A stretch of DNA of 30,779 bases from Gammaproteobacteria bacterium (GCA_012960755.1 DUAT01000058.1:1-30779), one strand, 5' to 3'. Numbered from the stretch's first letter, positions 1 through 8,106 are shown. The notes: a model not told the origin generated them from the sequence alone. Translations and numbers: made by a program.

Positions 1-87
1 GCCGGGCCAGAGCAGGCTCAGCGTCAGCGCCGCGGCGACAGTCATGCCCGCACTGAGTCTCGTTGTTTTTGTCGGTTGATTTTCCAT
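1..87 (-). CDS. N-terminus of an exported protein (partial)
   Basis: The first 29 codons of a minus-strand gene that runs off the window. The ATG at 87 follows AGAGGAG at a spacing of about 8 bases, which fixes the start. The residues are a short charged stretch (K7, R10) followed by an alanine- and leucine-rich hydrophobic run (about residues 13-26), which looks like a signal peptide or a membrane anchor. No mature domain lies inside the window, so the function cannot be named. Confidence 0.7.
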   Translation of the reverse strand, partial: MENQPTKTTRLSAGMTVAAALTLSLLWPG

Positions 88-1128
88 TAGTATTTCTCCT
101 CTTTAGTTTCTAGTCTCGGACAACTGATTAAGGCAGATTGCGCCAATCCTACTTGTCGCCCGAATAAATCAATTAGTTATTCATATGGTGACCCACAGTC
201 CTAGTGGCCAGCCCTTTAGGTTTCGCAAAAACCGTGCCAGCAGACAATGACCTGCGTTAACGAGTGAAAACAGTTAGAGATCAGGTTAGTACTAATCCAT
301 GTGTGTTCGCCAAAAAGGGTGAAATCCTTTTATCAAAATCCCAAGTTGCGAAGCAGAATAGAAATATGGAGAGAAATCTGGGAAGCCAGAGCAATAAATG
401 AATTGTGGACACCCAGTATCTCGCAGACGTCAGACCTGCAGTTGTGAAGAACAGGTTCTAATCCAGCACTGGCCAATCTCTTGAGCATAGTCCTTCAATG
501 ACTGAACCGAGCCAATGGCGCGTTTCCATCGCTTTGGCTTGGGCAGGTACGAACCCAGCCAATACTCATTGGTGATCGAATTCTGTACCCCAAGAAGAAT
601 GACCGAGGAAAACTCCACCGACAACAATGTTGTTTCACTGGATCAATATCGATGGGCATCACATTGTAGTGGGCTGTATCAACTCTCGGTAGCAGCTTAA
701 ATTAGGAATCGCACAGCACAGGACAATACTTGTTCCAAGCATGGTGGATGTGATGGCTGCCGTATTCGGTGACTTTATCAATCCAGGTGAACTCGAAATT
801 GCCAGAACAATCAGCGACGATGATGATGCAATCGATGGTGCTATCTACCAGGGTGTAGCCGCCAATTATTCAATAGACTTGTTGCCGACTGGCCTCTTTC
901 AGGTTACCGATAATCGATTGTTACCTTTCAATGTCAGAGCCGACAAGGCAGGGAACGAAGGTCGAGATTTGCTCCGCAAAATGCCTCCGGAAATCTGATC
1001 CGGATGTTTGCTGAAGATAGTGTTCACTGCGTAAAAATCCAGACTTATACGTTATACCTGATTTTATAGTGCTATCAAGGGCATCCTAAGCCGTTGAGAG
1101 CGGCGATTTGCTTGCATCGAAAATAACA
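88..1128. other. Long gene-poor stretch with decayed coding remnants
   Basis: About 1 kb without a convincing intact gene. On the minus strand, roughly 430-700, two overlapping frames each carry protein-like sequence: one contains NEYWLGSYLPKPKRWKRAIG and an upstream one contains YNVMPIDIDPVK. They would join if a frameshift near 620 were removed. I do not recognise the family. On the plus strand, 741-998 is listed separately. The part nearest position 88 is the leader of the exported-protein gene on the minus strand. I see no clear terminator or RNA gene here. Confidence 0.5.
741..998 (+). pseudogene. Possible fragment of an RTX/haem-peroxidase-type C-terminal region
   Basis: An 85-codon frame with an acidic run (SDDDDAIDGA) followed by a stretch of the type 'Y-x-I-x-x-x-x-x-G-x-F-x-V-T-D-N-R' (residues about 43-59) and then GRDLLRK. 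This order resembles the repeat found near the C-termini of secreted calcium-binding and animal-haem-peroxidase-like bacterial proteins, where it is followed by a DGxDxLxNIExLxF motif. The match is by eye only. There is no start region, no catalytic domain and no good ribosome site, so if real it is a remnant of a much larger gene. It could also be chance. Confidence 0.27.
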
Positions 1129-2265
1129 TCAGGCTTCGGCCAACTCCCGACGAAAGTCATCTTCGATTCGGGTGCCTTTAAAGAAGTCAGCGTTCGGACC
1201 GGCATAGAGCTGTATGGAGAATTTGAAGGCAAAGTTGCGAAAGTCATCTTCGTTCATCAGTTCTTTTTCCAATTGTTTATAAGCTTCGGCCGCAGCATGC
1301 TCCATGTCGTTCACGTCCCAATGCCCGAGATCAAAGCTCATGATTGCTCTTACCTGCCAGCGAGAGACAATGTCTGTGTACAACCGGGCACCATTGATGA
1401 CGCCGCCTTCCAAGAGCACCACACGTAGCTGTGGGAATCGCCTGGTCACTCCTCCCATAAGCAAACCTTTAGCAAGCAACTCCCCTGCGGCGGCAAAATG
1501 CCCCATGTGGTTGTGCATATAATTGGAGACAGAACTGCGGTCATGAAGGCCCATGCCCCCCGTATGTGCTCCCACGGGGAATCCCAACTCAATACATTTA
1601 GCCCAGAATGGGTCGTAGTCATGAGGGCTGTCGATGGCATAGTTATCGAGCCAGAAGGTCTCACCGGCAAATTCAGGGTGTTCCTCAAGCAGACGTGGCA
1701 CCGGGCGGCGAATGAAGGATGGAATCATTGTCACCTTCAAGCCCAGTGAATGTGCATGTTCAAGCTCCTTGATGCCTTCTTCGGGGGTGCTCAGCGGTAC
1801 GGCGGCTGCAACGGTCATCCGGTCTCCATACTCGCCGAGGCAGCAGCGGCATATTCGTTATAGGCATGGCAGCTGAGTTGACGATACTCATCGTTAGGTA
1901 CGTTGTTAAATGCCAAGCCAGTGGTTGGATACAGGACTGCGAAATCGAGGCCAAAGTCATCCATTCGCTCATGATAGAGTTTCGGCAGCATGGCGGTACA
2001 TCGAATCATAAGTATTCTTCGTCGGCAGCGCCTACCATGGTGCACGAATGGCGCGAGTGTAGTGGCGTTCCTCCCAGTTCATTTGGTACCAGCCGGGACC
2101 GGTACGACCGCCTCGCATGTTGGTCTTGAATGCCGCTACGGCATCTTCACCTCCAGCTTCTTTGATAAAGTCCATGAGTACGGGCGCGTACTCAATGATG
2201 TGTGAATCACCATCAATTAACGGGTGGTTCAGTTTTGCTCGAATTTGTGCGGATAAGCTGACCAT
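1129..2265 (-). pseudogene. Amidohydrolase (amidohydrolase-2 / ACMSD-like) pseudogene
   Basis: A metal-dependent amidohydrolase of the aminocarboxymuconate-decarboxylase-like superfamily, recognisable from end to end but spread over three frames. The front reads DGDSHIIE (metal site), the middle has YHERMDDFGLDFAVLYPTTG, then VGAHTGGMG and a C-terminal SFDLGHWDVNDM corresponding to the family's S-D-x-G-H-x-D site. Lesions: TAG at 2032-2034 where the family usually has a second Trp, a one-base insertion within 1999-2007, and a one-base loss near 1838-1845 after which the frame reads GEYGDRMTVAAAVPL. The gene begins 8 bases after the stop of the upstream oxidoreductase, so the two were probably one operon. 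Three separate lesions make it very unlikely to be functional. The last 229 codons alone remain open, but they lack the first metal ligands. Confidence 0.85.
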
Positions 2266-2273
2266 ATTCCTCT

Positions 2274-3272
2274 TCAGTTGGGATCATCAGCCAGTTTTAC
2301 CAGCATTTTCCCGTTGTTTGAACCACTGAACAATCCGATAAAGGCATTGGGCGCATTTTCTATGCCGTCGACAATTGTCTCGTGATATTTCATTTTCCCG
2401 GATTTGATCCAGCCAGACATCTCCTTTAGAAATTGCGGTTGTTGATCAGTAAATGCAGAAACCACGAACCCTTTCATCGTGATAAATTTATAGATCATCT
2501 CTGTCAGATTCCTTGGGCCAGCAGTCGCCGTACCGTCATCATTGTAGTGAGCAATCATTCCACAGACTGGAATGCGCCCGTTGAGCCGCATGTGGGTGAG
2601 GGCTGCTTCGAGTTGTTTGCCACCAACATTTTCGAAATACACATCAATGCCATTGGGTGCACCCTTCCTCAGTTCTGTTAGCGGGTCTGCGGTTTTGTAG
2701 TTGAATGCGTGGTCGAATCCAAACTCCTCCATCAATTGGCTTACCTTGTCATCGCTTCCTGCACTACCTACAACGCTACATCCTTTGATTTTGGCAATTT
2801 GACCAACAACACTACCGACTGCACCCGAAGCAGCGGAGACAAACATGGATTCACCATCTCTTAGTTCACCTGTTACTAATAAACCACCGTAGGCAGTTAA
2901 TCCAGGCATACCCATCACGCCGAGATAGGCGCTGAGTGGCGCCAGTGAAATGTCCACTCTAGTGAGATCATGACCGTTGGTGATGAAATACTCCCGCCAG
3001 GCAGACCCGTTGCTGACATAGTCACCTTCCTTGAAATCCGGGTTGTTGGAGGCTACTACCTTTCCCACCGCGCCGCCCACTAACACCTGTCCAATGGGCC
3101 AGTTCTCTCGCATCTGCCCGCGCATATAAGGGTCGACGGACATATAGTTGTTCTGCACGAGCACCTCGCCCGCACCAGGGTCCCCTACATTGGTTTCCAC
3201 CAAGTCAAAATTGTCTGCGACCGGAATCCCCGCAGGGCGGGATTTCAAATGAATTTCTTTACTAGGTGGCAT
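2274..3272 (-). CDS. NADP-dependent oxidoreductase, zinc-free MDR family (curcumin/alkenal reductase type)
   Basis: A 332-residue medium-chain dehydrogenase/reductase of the leukotriene-B4-dehydrogenase/CurA type. Members reduce the C=C bond of enones and alkenals with NADPH and need no zinc. The family hallmarks are all visible: SRPAGIP near the N-terminus, NNYMSVDPYMRG (residues 41-52), the nucleotide-binding AASGAVGSVVGQIAK (147-161) and YFENVGG in the second half. Length is normal for the family. The ATG at 3272 follows CAGGAG by about 8 bases. It is the first gene of a pair with the amidohydrolase remnant 8 bases downstream. It looks intact. The exact substrate cannot be read from sequence; the partner suggests breakdown of an unsaturated organic acid or aromatic compound, which is inference. 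Confidence 0.9.
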   Translation of the reverse strand: MPPSKEIHLKSRPAGIPVADNFDLVETNVGDPGAGEVLVQNNYMSVDPYMRGQMRENWPIGQVLVGGAVGKVVASNNPDFKEGDYVSNGSAWREYFITNGHDLTRVDISLAPLSAYLGVMGMPGLTAYGGLLVTGELRDGESMFVSAASGAVGSVVGQIAKIKGCSVVGSAGSDDKVSQLMEEFGFDHAFNYKTADPLTELRKGAPNGIDVYFENVGGKQLEAALTHMRLNGRIPVCGMIAHYNDDGTATAGPRNLTEMIYKFITMKGFVVSAFTDQQPQFLKEMSGWIKSGKMKYHETIVDGIENAPNAFIGLFSGSNNGKMLVKLADDPN

Positions 3273-3676
3273 GTAAGTGCTCCTGGGTTTGGTTGGATTC
3301 AGGCAAAAGCGATAGTACCACTTCTTCTAAACAAGTAATGTGGACGGATACCAAAGTATTCTGAATTGTTACTTCGAAAATACGAACATCTGATATTAAT
3401 CGAAGAGACCGCGTTATCTTCGGTATGTTTTCGAGATTGGGTAAAGGTTAATCAATTTTGTTTCAAATCGTTTCTCAAAGTAGTTTGAGATGTTTGGATA
3501 GACTATGTGGTGATTATTGTACAGTTCGGAATATATGAGAATTGTTATGACGTTTTGATTCGTTTCTGCTTCGAGATAGTTGGCGTGATACACGCCTGAA
3601 CTGTTTTTCGTCCTCAGGGCAAATGGTGCGACTCTCTGTTACTTTCTGACAAGAATGGACCTGAGTCCGTATCCAA
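3273..3676. other. Intergenic region, AT-rich
   Basis: About 400 bases with no gene. It carries the leader of the oxidoreductase on the minus strand (a TACTAT near 3313-3320 could be a -10 box, with only a weak -35). At its upper end lies the frame-shifted tail of the serine hydrolase described separately (3639-3676 and beyond). No clear hairpin terminator was seen. Confidence 0.5.
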
Positions 3677-5134
3677 TCAATGCCAGAATAGCCATTGCAA
3701 GAATTCCGATGTAGGCGAATAACGCACGGCTAGACCCCAGGGCGAAACTCGCTGCAATTCGAACATGTGAAGATAGAGACGATCATTTTTAGACAAAACA
3801 GTTGCCCCGAAGAGATCGGGACTCCAAAAACGACCTGAACCCAGTGGATACAATGTGATGGATCCGTCATGAAAGGGTGAACCCAGGCGAAGCAAACCAT
3901 CGCTTTTTTCGACTGAAATTACGGGGATAGGTGGGAACTCGGCAAGACGATACTCGCTCTCTAATTGATCGAGCGATTCATCAACGACTGGTTCGGGAAG
4001 TTTTACTGGCCCAAGCAACAAGTCGATAATGCGTGATGAAATAGTCTGCAAAATACCTGGGTTCGCCGCATTCGTAAGAATCGATATGCCAATGCCGCTA
4101 TTCGGCAGCAGTATCTGCAAAGAAATGGCGCCTGGCACGTAGCCACTCCAACCCACCAACGGTCGCCGTGGATCACCTATCACTGCAAAACCCAACCCAA
4201 ATCCATCTTGCTGATCGGGGTGAATAGTTGACTGCAAACGAAGCATTTCCGTGATAGTTGATTGAGACAGTAATCGCTCTCCATTTAGAACTCCGCCCCT
4301 TAAAAAAAGCAGTGAAAACCGCGCAAGATCATCAGCGGTTGTGTGCAAAGAAGCCGCTGGCCCAACAGCTGAAATATCCACTCTTGTCGCGAGAGCAGTA
4401 TCGTCAAACAATTCACCATAGAGTGTTGCAAGATTTTCCCGCATGTGTGGTTGAATCTGGAAGCTTGAATTGACCATGCCTAGGGGTTTCAGCAATGCGC
4501 TTTGTGCGTAATCTTCGAAGTCCTTACCATATGCTTGTGCGGCAATATAGCCTAGCAAAGCATAACCCTCGTTGGAATAAATGACTGTTTGACCCGGGGC
4601 GTGAGTTGATTTCAGTCCCTGGGACAAGAATTCTTCAAGGGTGTAAGCTTTGCCATCTGCCCTGGTATCGAACTGACGAGAATTGGGGAATGGCAGACCC
4701 GAAGCATGGGATAGGAGTTGACGAATTGTTGCATTTGTTGGTTGACCCGACACGTCACGAATCCAAAATTCAGGTTTCAAATAGTCATTAGCCTTGTTGT
4801 CTAGTTGTATATTATTCTCTTCGACCTGACGCATCATCAGAGTGGCGGTAATTAACTTGGACAATGATGCGACTGGAAACACCGTCTCGGATGTGACCTT
4901 ACGGGCAGCTTCAACATCTGAGAAACCCGAGCTTACGGTGGCGAGTATTCTTCCTTCGGCAATCACTGAAACAGATGCACCAGGGGTTGATGAATTGGTA
5001 ACTTCTTCATCAACAATTTTTTGGATTTCATCAACAATATTGCCAGCGTCGGCTGCAAGGCTCTGATAACTTAGCGGCATACTCACTATTGTGATCTGAA
5101 TCAGAAATCCGCAGATTGTTGTGATCTTGGGCAA
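3677..5134 (-). CDS. Serine hydrolase of the beta-lactamase / penicillin-binding (class C) family, 5' end disrupted by an IS
   Basis: An open frame of 485 codons with the class C beta-lactamase/DD-peptidase fold. The nucleophile motif is S90-L-S-K93 (SxxK), followed by the tyrosine motif Y186-S-N188 and GWSGYVPGA in place of the third (KTG/HxG-like) box. Bacterial members are esterases, peptidases or unknown. The N-terminus has a hydrophobic run (residues about 4-22) ending in LAADA, so the protein was exported. The only early start in the present frame is TTG at 5134; an IS3-family element ends just upstream, at 5144. After removing the IS and one GATG copy, the nearest ATG (6367) is one base out of frame. 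At the 3' end, another frame across 3639-3760 encodes a strong membrane helix (AYIGILAMAILALIGYGL) ending in LVRK and a stop. Both ends therefore look damaged. Active expression is doubtful. Confidence 0.8.
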   Translation of the reverse strand: MPKITTICGFLIQITIVSMPLSYQSLAADAGNIVDEIQKIVDEEVTNSSTPGASVSVIAEGRILATVSSGFSDVEAARKVTSETVFPVASLSKLITATLMMRQVEENNIQLDNKANDYLKPEFWIRDVSGQPTNATIRQLLSHASGLPFPNSRQFDTRADGKAYTLEEFLSQGLKSTHAPGQTVIYSNEGYALLGYIAAQAYGKDFEDYAQSALLKPLGMVNSSFQIQPHMRENLATLYGELFDDTALATRVDISAVGPAASLHTTADDLARFSLLFLRGGVLNGERLLSQSTITEMLRLQSTIHPDQQDGFGLGFAVIGDPRRPLVGWSGYVPGAISLQILLPNSGIGISILTNAANPGILQTISSRIIDLLLGPVKLPEPVVDESLDQLESEYRLAEFPPIPVISVEKSDGLLRLGSPFHDGSITLYPLGSGRFWSPDLFGATVLSKNDRLYLHMFELQRVSPWGLAVRYSPTSEFLQWLFWH

Positions 5135-5139
5135 GAACA

Positions 5140-5143
5140 GATG
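5140..5143. repeat. Target-site duplication, left copy (GATG)
   Basis: The four bases next to the left end of the IS are GATG, identical to 6347-6350 beyond its right end. Confidence 0.85.
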
Positions 5144-5156
5144 TGTAAACCTCCCC
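5144..5156. repeat. IS terminal inverted repeat, orfB end
   Basis: TGTAAACCTCCCC. It matches the reverse complement of 6334-6346 in 11 of 13 positions. Read on the minus strand its inner part is GGGGAGG, which by chance resembles a strong ribosome site in front of the serine hydrolase frame. Confidence 0.85.
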
Positions 5157-5159
5157 TTT

Positions 5160-5981
5160 TTAGTTACAGAACCAATTAGAGTTTTCCAGTGATTTGTATT
5201 TATCCAGATATTCGATTGGTGTCAGTTTTTCCAGTGAGTCATGCGGTCGTTCCTCGTTGTATTCATCGATCCAGTCCGTTGTGATTTGCCTGACCTCATC
5301 CAAATTCCTAAACACATACATGTTCAATATTTCGTCTCTGTAGGTCCGGTTGAACCGTTCAACGTAGGAATTCTGAGTTGGCTTGCCTGGCTGAATAAAC
5401 TCAGGTTCGATGTCATGTGCCTCTGCCCAATCGGCAAGTGCAATTGAGGTAAATTCTGGACCATTGTCGGTTCTGATCTTTGCCGGATATCCACGTTGTT
5501 CCGCGATTCGATCAAGCACTCGGATCACTCTTGCCGAGGGTAAGTTCAGATCAACCTCGATCGCCAGCACTTCACGATTAAAGTCGTCCAGCACATTGAA
5601 CGTTCGAAACGGCCGCCCGGTGTGCAAGCTGTCACTCATAAAATCCATCGACCAGCACTCGTTGATTGTTTCTGGTACTTGAAGCCTCGCCGGGTTACGG
5701 CTCGGGATTCGCTTCTTACCTCGTCGGCGCTTGTTAAGGTTCAGTAGCCTGTAGACGCGGTGAACGCGCTTGTGATTAAAAGTATGGCCATTACGCCGCA
5801 TGATCGTGAACAATTTTCCAAAGCCATGTGCCGGATATCTATTCACCGTGTCCTGCAATGCCCGAATGACTTCATCATCGCGATGCTTGTCAGGCTGGTA
5901 GCGATATAACGACCCACTGATGCCAACGACACGACATGCACGACGAATGCTGACCTGGTGTTCTGTGCGAACATAATCCAC
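5160..5981 (-). CDS. IS3-family transposase OrfB (DDE integrase)
   Basis: The catalytic half of the transposase. The N-terminal HTH_21-like part precedes an integrase core with D113 in WSMDFMSD, D172 in RTDNGPEF and E208 in SYVERF. The D-35-E spacing is typical of IS3 enzymes. The C-terminal NEERPHDSLEKLTPIEYL is also characteristic. The frame starts with GTG at 5981 but is more likely made as the C-terminal part of an OrfAB fusion: a -1 shift at the A7G run in orfA gives KKALEPAIRRDLVDYVR and enters this frame without a stop. It cuts and joins the element's ends. It is complete. Confidence 0.95.
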   Translation of the reverse strand: MDYVRTEHQVSIRRACRVVGISGSLYRYQPDKHRDDEVIRALQDTVNRYPAHGFGKLFTIMRRNGHTFNHKRVHRVYRLLNLNKRRRGKKRIPSRNPARLQVPETINECWSMDFMSDSLHTGRPFRTFNVLDDFNREVLAIEVDLNLPSARVIRVLDRIAEQRGYPAKIRTDNGPEFTSIALADWAEAHDIEPEFIQPGKPTQNSYVERFNRTYRDEILNMYVFRNLDEVRQITTDWIDEYNEERPHDSLEKLTPIEYLDKYKSLENSNWFCN

Positions 5982-6004
5982 CAGGTCACGTCGAATCGCT
6001 GGCT

Positions 6005-6277
6005 CTAGAGCTTTTTTTCAACCACATCCTTCAATATCTTATGGTCCAGACTAAGTTCGGCGTACATCTGCTTTAGGCGCCGATTCTCATCCTCGAGTTC
6101 CTTAAGTTTCTTTACGTCTGACGCCTCCATACCGCCGTACTTGCTCTTCCAGTTGTAGTAGGTGGCATCAGATATCTCGTATTCACGGCAGACCTCTTTG
6201 ACCAGTCGGCCAGCTTCAACTTCCTTAAGCACCTTGATTATTTGTGTCTCGGTGTATCGGGACTTCTTCATTGTCAT
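6005..6277 (-). CDS. IS3-family transposase OrfA (HTH protein)
   Basis: A 90-codon frame with an N-terminal helix-turn-helix of the HTH_8/transposase-8 type (KSRYTETQIIKVLKEVEAG, then CREYEISDATYYNWKSKYGG) and a C-terminal leucine-zipper-like coiled coil (residues about 56-88). It binds the element's ends and multimerises with the fusion product. The better start is the second ATG at 6271, which has GAGGAG about 7 bases upstream; the ATG at 6277 lies too close. It ends in EKKL after the slippery A-run. Confidence 0.93.
   Translation of the reverse strand: MTMKKSRYTETQIIKVLKEVEAGRLVKEVCREYEISDATYYNWKSKYGGMEASDVKKLKELEDENRRLKQMYAELSLDHKILKDVVEKKL
6011..6018 (-). other. Programmed -1 frameshift site of the IS (A AAA AAG)
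   Basis: Seven A residues followed by G on the coding strand at the end of orfA. Slipping back one base here changes EKKL-stop into EKKALEPAIRRD and continues into orfB. This is the standard expression route of IS3-family elements. No downstream pseudoknot was tested. Confidence 0.7.
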
Positions 6278-6333
6278 TCTCCTCGTGTGACAGTTTACGC
6301 GGGAGAACTCTAGTTCGAAATGGGACTATTTTA

Positions 6334-6346
6334 GGGGAGGGTTTCA
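6334..6346. repeat. IS terminal inverted repeat, orfA end
   Basis: GGGGAGGGTTTCA on the plus strand, partner of 5144-5156. The terminal dinucleotide CA pairs with the TG at 5144-5145, as usual for IS3-family ends. Confidence 0.85.
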
Positions 6347-6350
6347 GATG
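6347..6350. repeat. Target-site duplication, right copy (GATG)
   Basis: Perfect copy of 5140-5143 immediately outside the element. Confidence 0.85.
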
Positions 6351-6555
6351 GCCTTTCTTAAATTCATACGAGTCTTGCTGGGCATACTAACAGGTCCACA
6401 ATTATTAGGCAGGCGTGGTAGTTCAATTTGCCTTGTATATTAAATTTACCGGATCGAATGGTAGGATTGATTTGGTTACCCTGAAAAAACTGTGGTTTCC
6501 GCGGTGTGCAATAACCAAAATTGGGTTGAGTCACGAGCTATCAACAGCGCTCCTA
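6347..6555. other. Former 5' flank of the serine hydrolase gene
   Basis: About 200 bases without a gene. On the minus strand they contain two ATG codons (6382 and 6367) reading MPSKTR-MNLRKAI before the insertion point. TAATAT-like sequence further up could belong to the old promoter. The frame does not match the hydrolase by one base once the IS is removed. Confidence 0.4.
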
Positions 6556-6936
6556 TTAATCATGACCCAGCTTTCTTTCGTCGAGTTCTAACTCCACTAA
6601 CATGCGCACAAGGTCGGCGAACCTATTGATCCTGCGTTCGAGGAGAATGGCCGTGACCTCAACAGACTCACCTGAATGGAGTGTTATTGGTAATACGCGA
6701 CTCAAATACTCCCTTCTGCCGGCCATGAAAAGGGCATCTTGCCGGACGTGAGTCTCGGGAAGTAGGCAATGGATTTTTTCGGAGATTCTGTCCATGTCTA
6801 CCTCAGTTGGTGAATCTGGATAAATCAGAATTCGAATGGCCTCGGTGTTGATAGAGATGACTTTCAAGGTTTGATCTATCACCAGGAAACCTGTTTCGTT
6901 GGAAACATCTGTAGTCGATTGATGAATGCGGCTCAT
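6556..6936 (-). CDS. PAS-like sensor protein lacking a DNA-binding domain (paralogue of the LuxR-type regulator at 7546)
   Basis: A 126-residue protein that aligns over its whole length with the N-terminal sensor part of the neighbouring regulator. Shared features include GFLVID/GILLVS, NTEA, YPDSP/YPRSP, a GRREYLSRVLP/GRRRYTSRILP block and ILLER followed by an aromatic-rich helix. It stops at ELELDERKLGHD, where the paralogue continues EFHLTEREKETL into its helix-turn-helix. No HTH was found in other frames downstream. It may be a decayed duplicate, or a sensor-only protein that dimerises with and inhibits the full-length regulator. Its ATG overlaps the stop of the gene upstream (ATGA), so the two are translationally coupled. 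Confidence 0.75.
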   Translation of the reverse strand: MSRIHQSTTDVSNETGFLVIDQTLKVISINTEAIRILIYPDSPTEVDMDRISEKIHCLLPETHVRQDALFMAGRREYLSRVLPITLHSGESVEVTAILLERRINRFADLVRMLVELELDERKLGHD

Positions 6937-7400
6937 GCGCTTTCTCCTTGGGTTACTTTATAGGTCTCGGCGTTCATGTGTTCGATCCGGGCGCTAATTT
7001 CGATTTCGCTCAGGTGCAGATTTGGCATCAGTATCTCGTTCCACTCGCCATAGAGCTGCATAACGACAGGGTCTCTCTGTGCCAGCATTTGCTTGGGGTG
7101 CGCAAGCCAATTTGTCAGCCCGGTCGGGTCCTGGGCCAAATTCCCCGACTTCACATCCCGTTCGAGGCCCAACGACACAGGTGCGAACAGCTCAAAGCGT
7201 AGCAGACTGTTACTCATGCTGTTTGACAGCTCGTTCGTTTCGTCGACCATCTCCTTTTTCACCTTTGCATCTGGAAGTTCCTCTGCAACACCTGAAACAG
7301 GGCCCTCCGATAGGCAAATTATGTCATCCGTATACTTGCTGAACGCGACAGAAACCGAGCAAAGTAACGCTGCTATCAAGCCGCAGTTTTTTGGCCACAT
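6933..7400 (-). CDS. Exported cytochrome c-like domain protein without a heme-binding motif
   Basis: A 155-residue protein with a signal-peptide-like N-terminus (hydrophobic residues about 7-20). The C-terminal half (residues about 95-145), including LTNWLAHPKQMLAQRDPVV and MPNLHLSEIEI, follows the pattern of the last helices of small c-type cytochrome domains, such as those attached to SCO1-like proteins: a W-L-x-x-P motif, a methionine in MPNL and LS-x-x-EI. No CxxCH occurs anywhere and only two or three cysteines are present. It would therefore be a heme-free relic or a repurposed fold. The ATG at 7400 has GGAGG 9 bases upstream. The last four bases overlap the start of the PAS-like gene, pointing to a two-gene operon. 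Confidence 0.6.
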   Translation of the reverse strand: MWPKNCGLIAALLCSVSVAFSKYTDDIICLSEGPVSGVAEELPDAKVKKEMVDETNELSNSMSNSLLRFELFAPVSLGLERDVKSGNLAQDPTGLTNWLAHPKQMLAQRDPVVMQLYGEWNEILMPNLHLSEIEISARIEHMNAETYKVTQGESA

Positions 7401-7545
7401 AAGCGTAGACCTCCAATTTGTGAGTGATGAGAGTAGTACTCTATTTGGATGCGGTATATCGCATTGATGACCTAGCTCGAATAACCGAGCCCAACTAACT
7501 GAGCCCGAATAACTCGCCAGAAAGACGAACGCGGAGGAACAGAGC

Positions 7546-8079
7546 TTAGCGGAGGACCTTTGTAAGGATGGCTGAACGGGTGAGAACTGACATTTTAACC
7601 ATGATGAATCTGAGATATGTTTTTACTGTATTTGGGCTGATACCCATTTGCTTCGCAATTTGTTTGCTTGTGTTGCCTTCGAGCAGATACACGAGGGTTT
7701 CCTTCTCGCGTTCGGTAAGGTGGAACTCCTTCGCTACTTGTCCAACATCTGCCCACCGCTGATAGCTACGTTCCAGGAGAATGACGGTGGTTTGAACAGA
7801 GTTTTCAGCTGCAATCATCGGTAGAATCCGGCTGGTATACCGCCTTCTGCCAAACACATGTTCCGTACCGGACGAAACATCACCTTCGGCGAGTAATAAT
7901 CGGATTCTACTCGGTGAAAGCTCGTGCTGAGCCGCCATATTTTGCTCGGGGGATCGCGGATAGAATAGAACTTTTAAGGCCTCTGTATTCGTATAGATGA
8001 GTTCCAGCGCGGAACTTACCAACAGAATGCCTACTGCGGATGGTTCAGCGTGAATATTATTAGGTATTTGTGCAATCAT
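7546..8079 (-). CDS. LuxR-type transcriptional regulator with PAS-like sensor domain
   Basis: The chosen start is the ATG at 8079, which has AGAAAGAG about 6 bases upstream; an in-frame ATG at 8106 lacks such a site. This gives 177 residues. Residues about 10-115 are the sensor domain shared with the gene at 6556. Residues 120-177 are a GerE/LuxR helix-turn-helix with LTEREKETLVYLLEGNTSKQ and GISPNTVKTYL, followed by RSAILTKVL. It should bind DNA as a dimer. A perfect 17-bp palindrome lies about 115 bases upstream of the start, a plausible autoregulatory site. The ligand is unknown. There is no acyl-homoserine-lactone domain, so this is not a quorum-sensing LuxR in the classical sense. Confidence 0.88.
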   Translation of the reverse strand: MIAQIPNNIHAEPSAVGILLVSSALELIYTNTEALKVLFYPRSPEQNMAAQHELSPSRIRLLLAEGDVSSGTEHVFGRRRYTSRILPMIAAENSVQTTVILLERSYQRWADVGQVAKEFHLTEREKETLVYLLEGNTSKQIAKQMGISPNTVKTYLRFIMVKMSVLTRSAILTKVLR

Positions 8080-8106
8080 AATTTTCTCTTTCTGATAGGG
8101 ATGCAC

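Larger units (their letters stand above)
5144..6346 (-). mobile_element. Intact IS3-family (IS407-group) insertion sequence, 1203 bp
   Basis: The element carries orfA and orfB on the minus strand, bounded by imperfect terminal inverted repeats that begin TG and end CA (11 of 13 bases match: TGTAAACCTCCCC and TGAAACCCTCCCC). A direct repeat GATG flanks it (5140-5143 and 6347-6350), which is the 4-bp target duplication expected of this group. Length, gene order and the A7G slippery site all fit a complete and potentially active element. A perfect target duplication argues for a fairly recent insertion. It landed in the 5' region of the serine hydrolase gene. Confidence 0.93.

Noticed and set aside
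430..700. Overlapping open frames on both strands as a real small gene
   Set aside because: Protein-like sequence is split over two minus-strand frames and no family could be named; the plus-strand frame is a shadow.
6347..6367. ATG at 6367 as the original start of the serine hydrolase, giving a signal peptide MNLRKAI...
   Set aside because: With one GATG removed the frame is off by one base, so the simple reconstruction fails.
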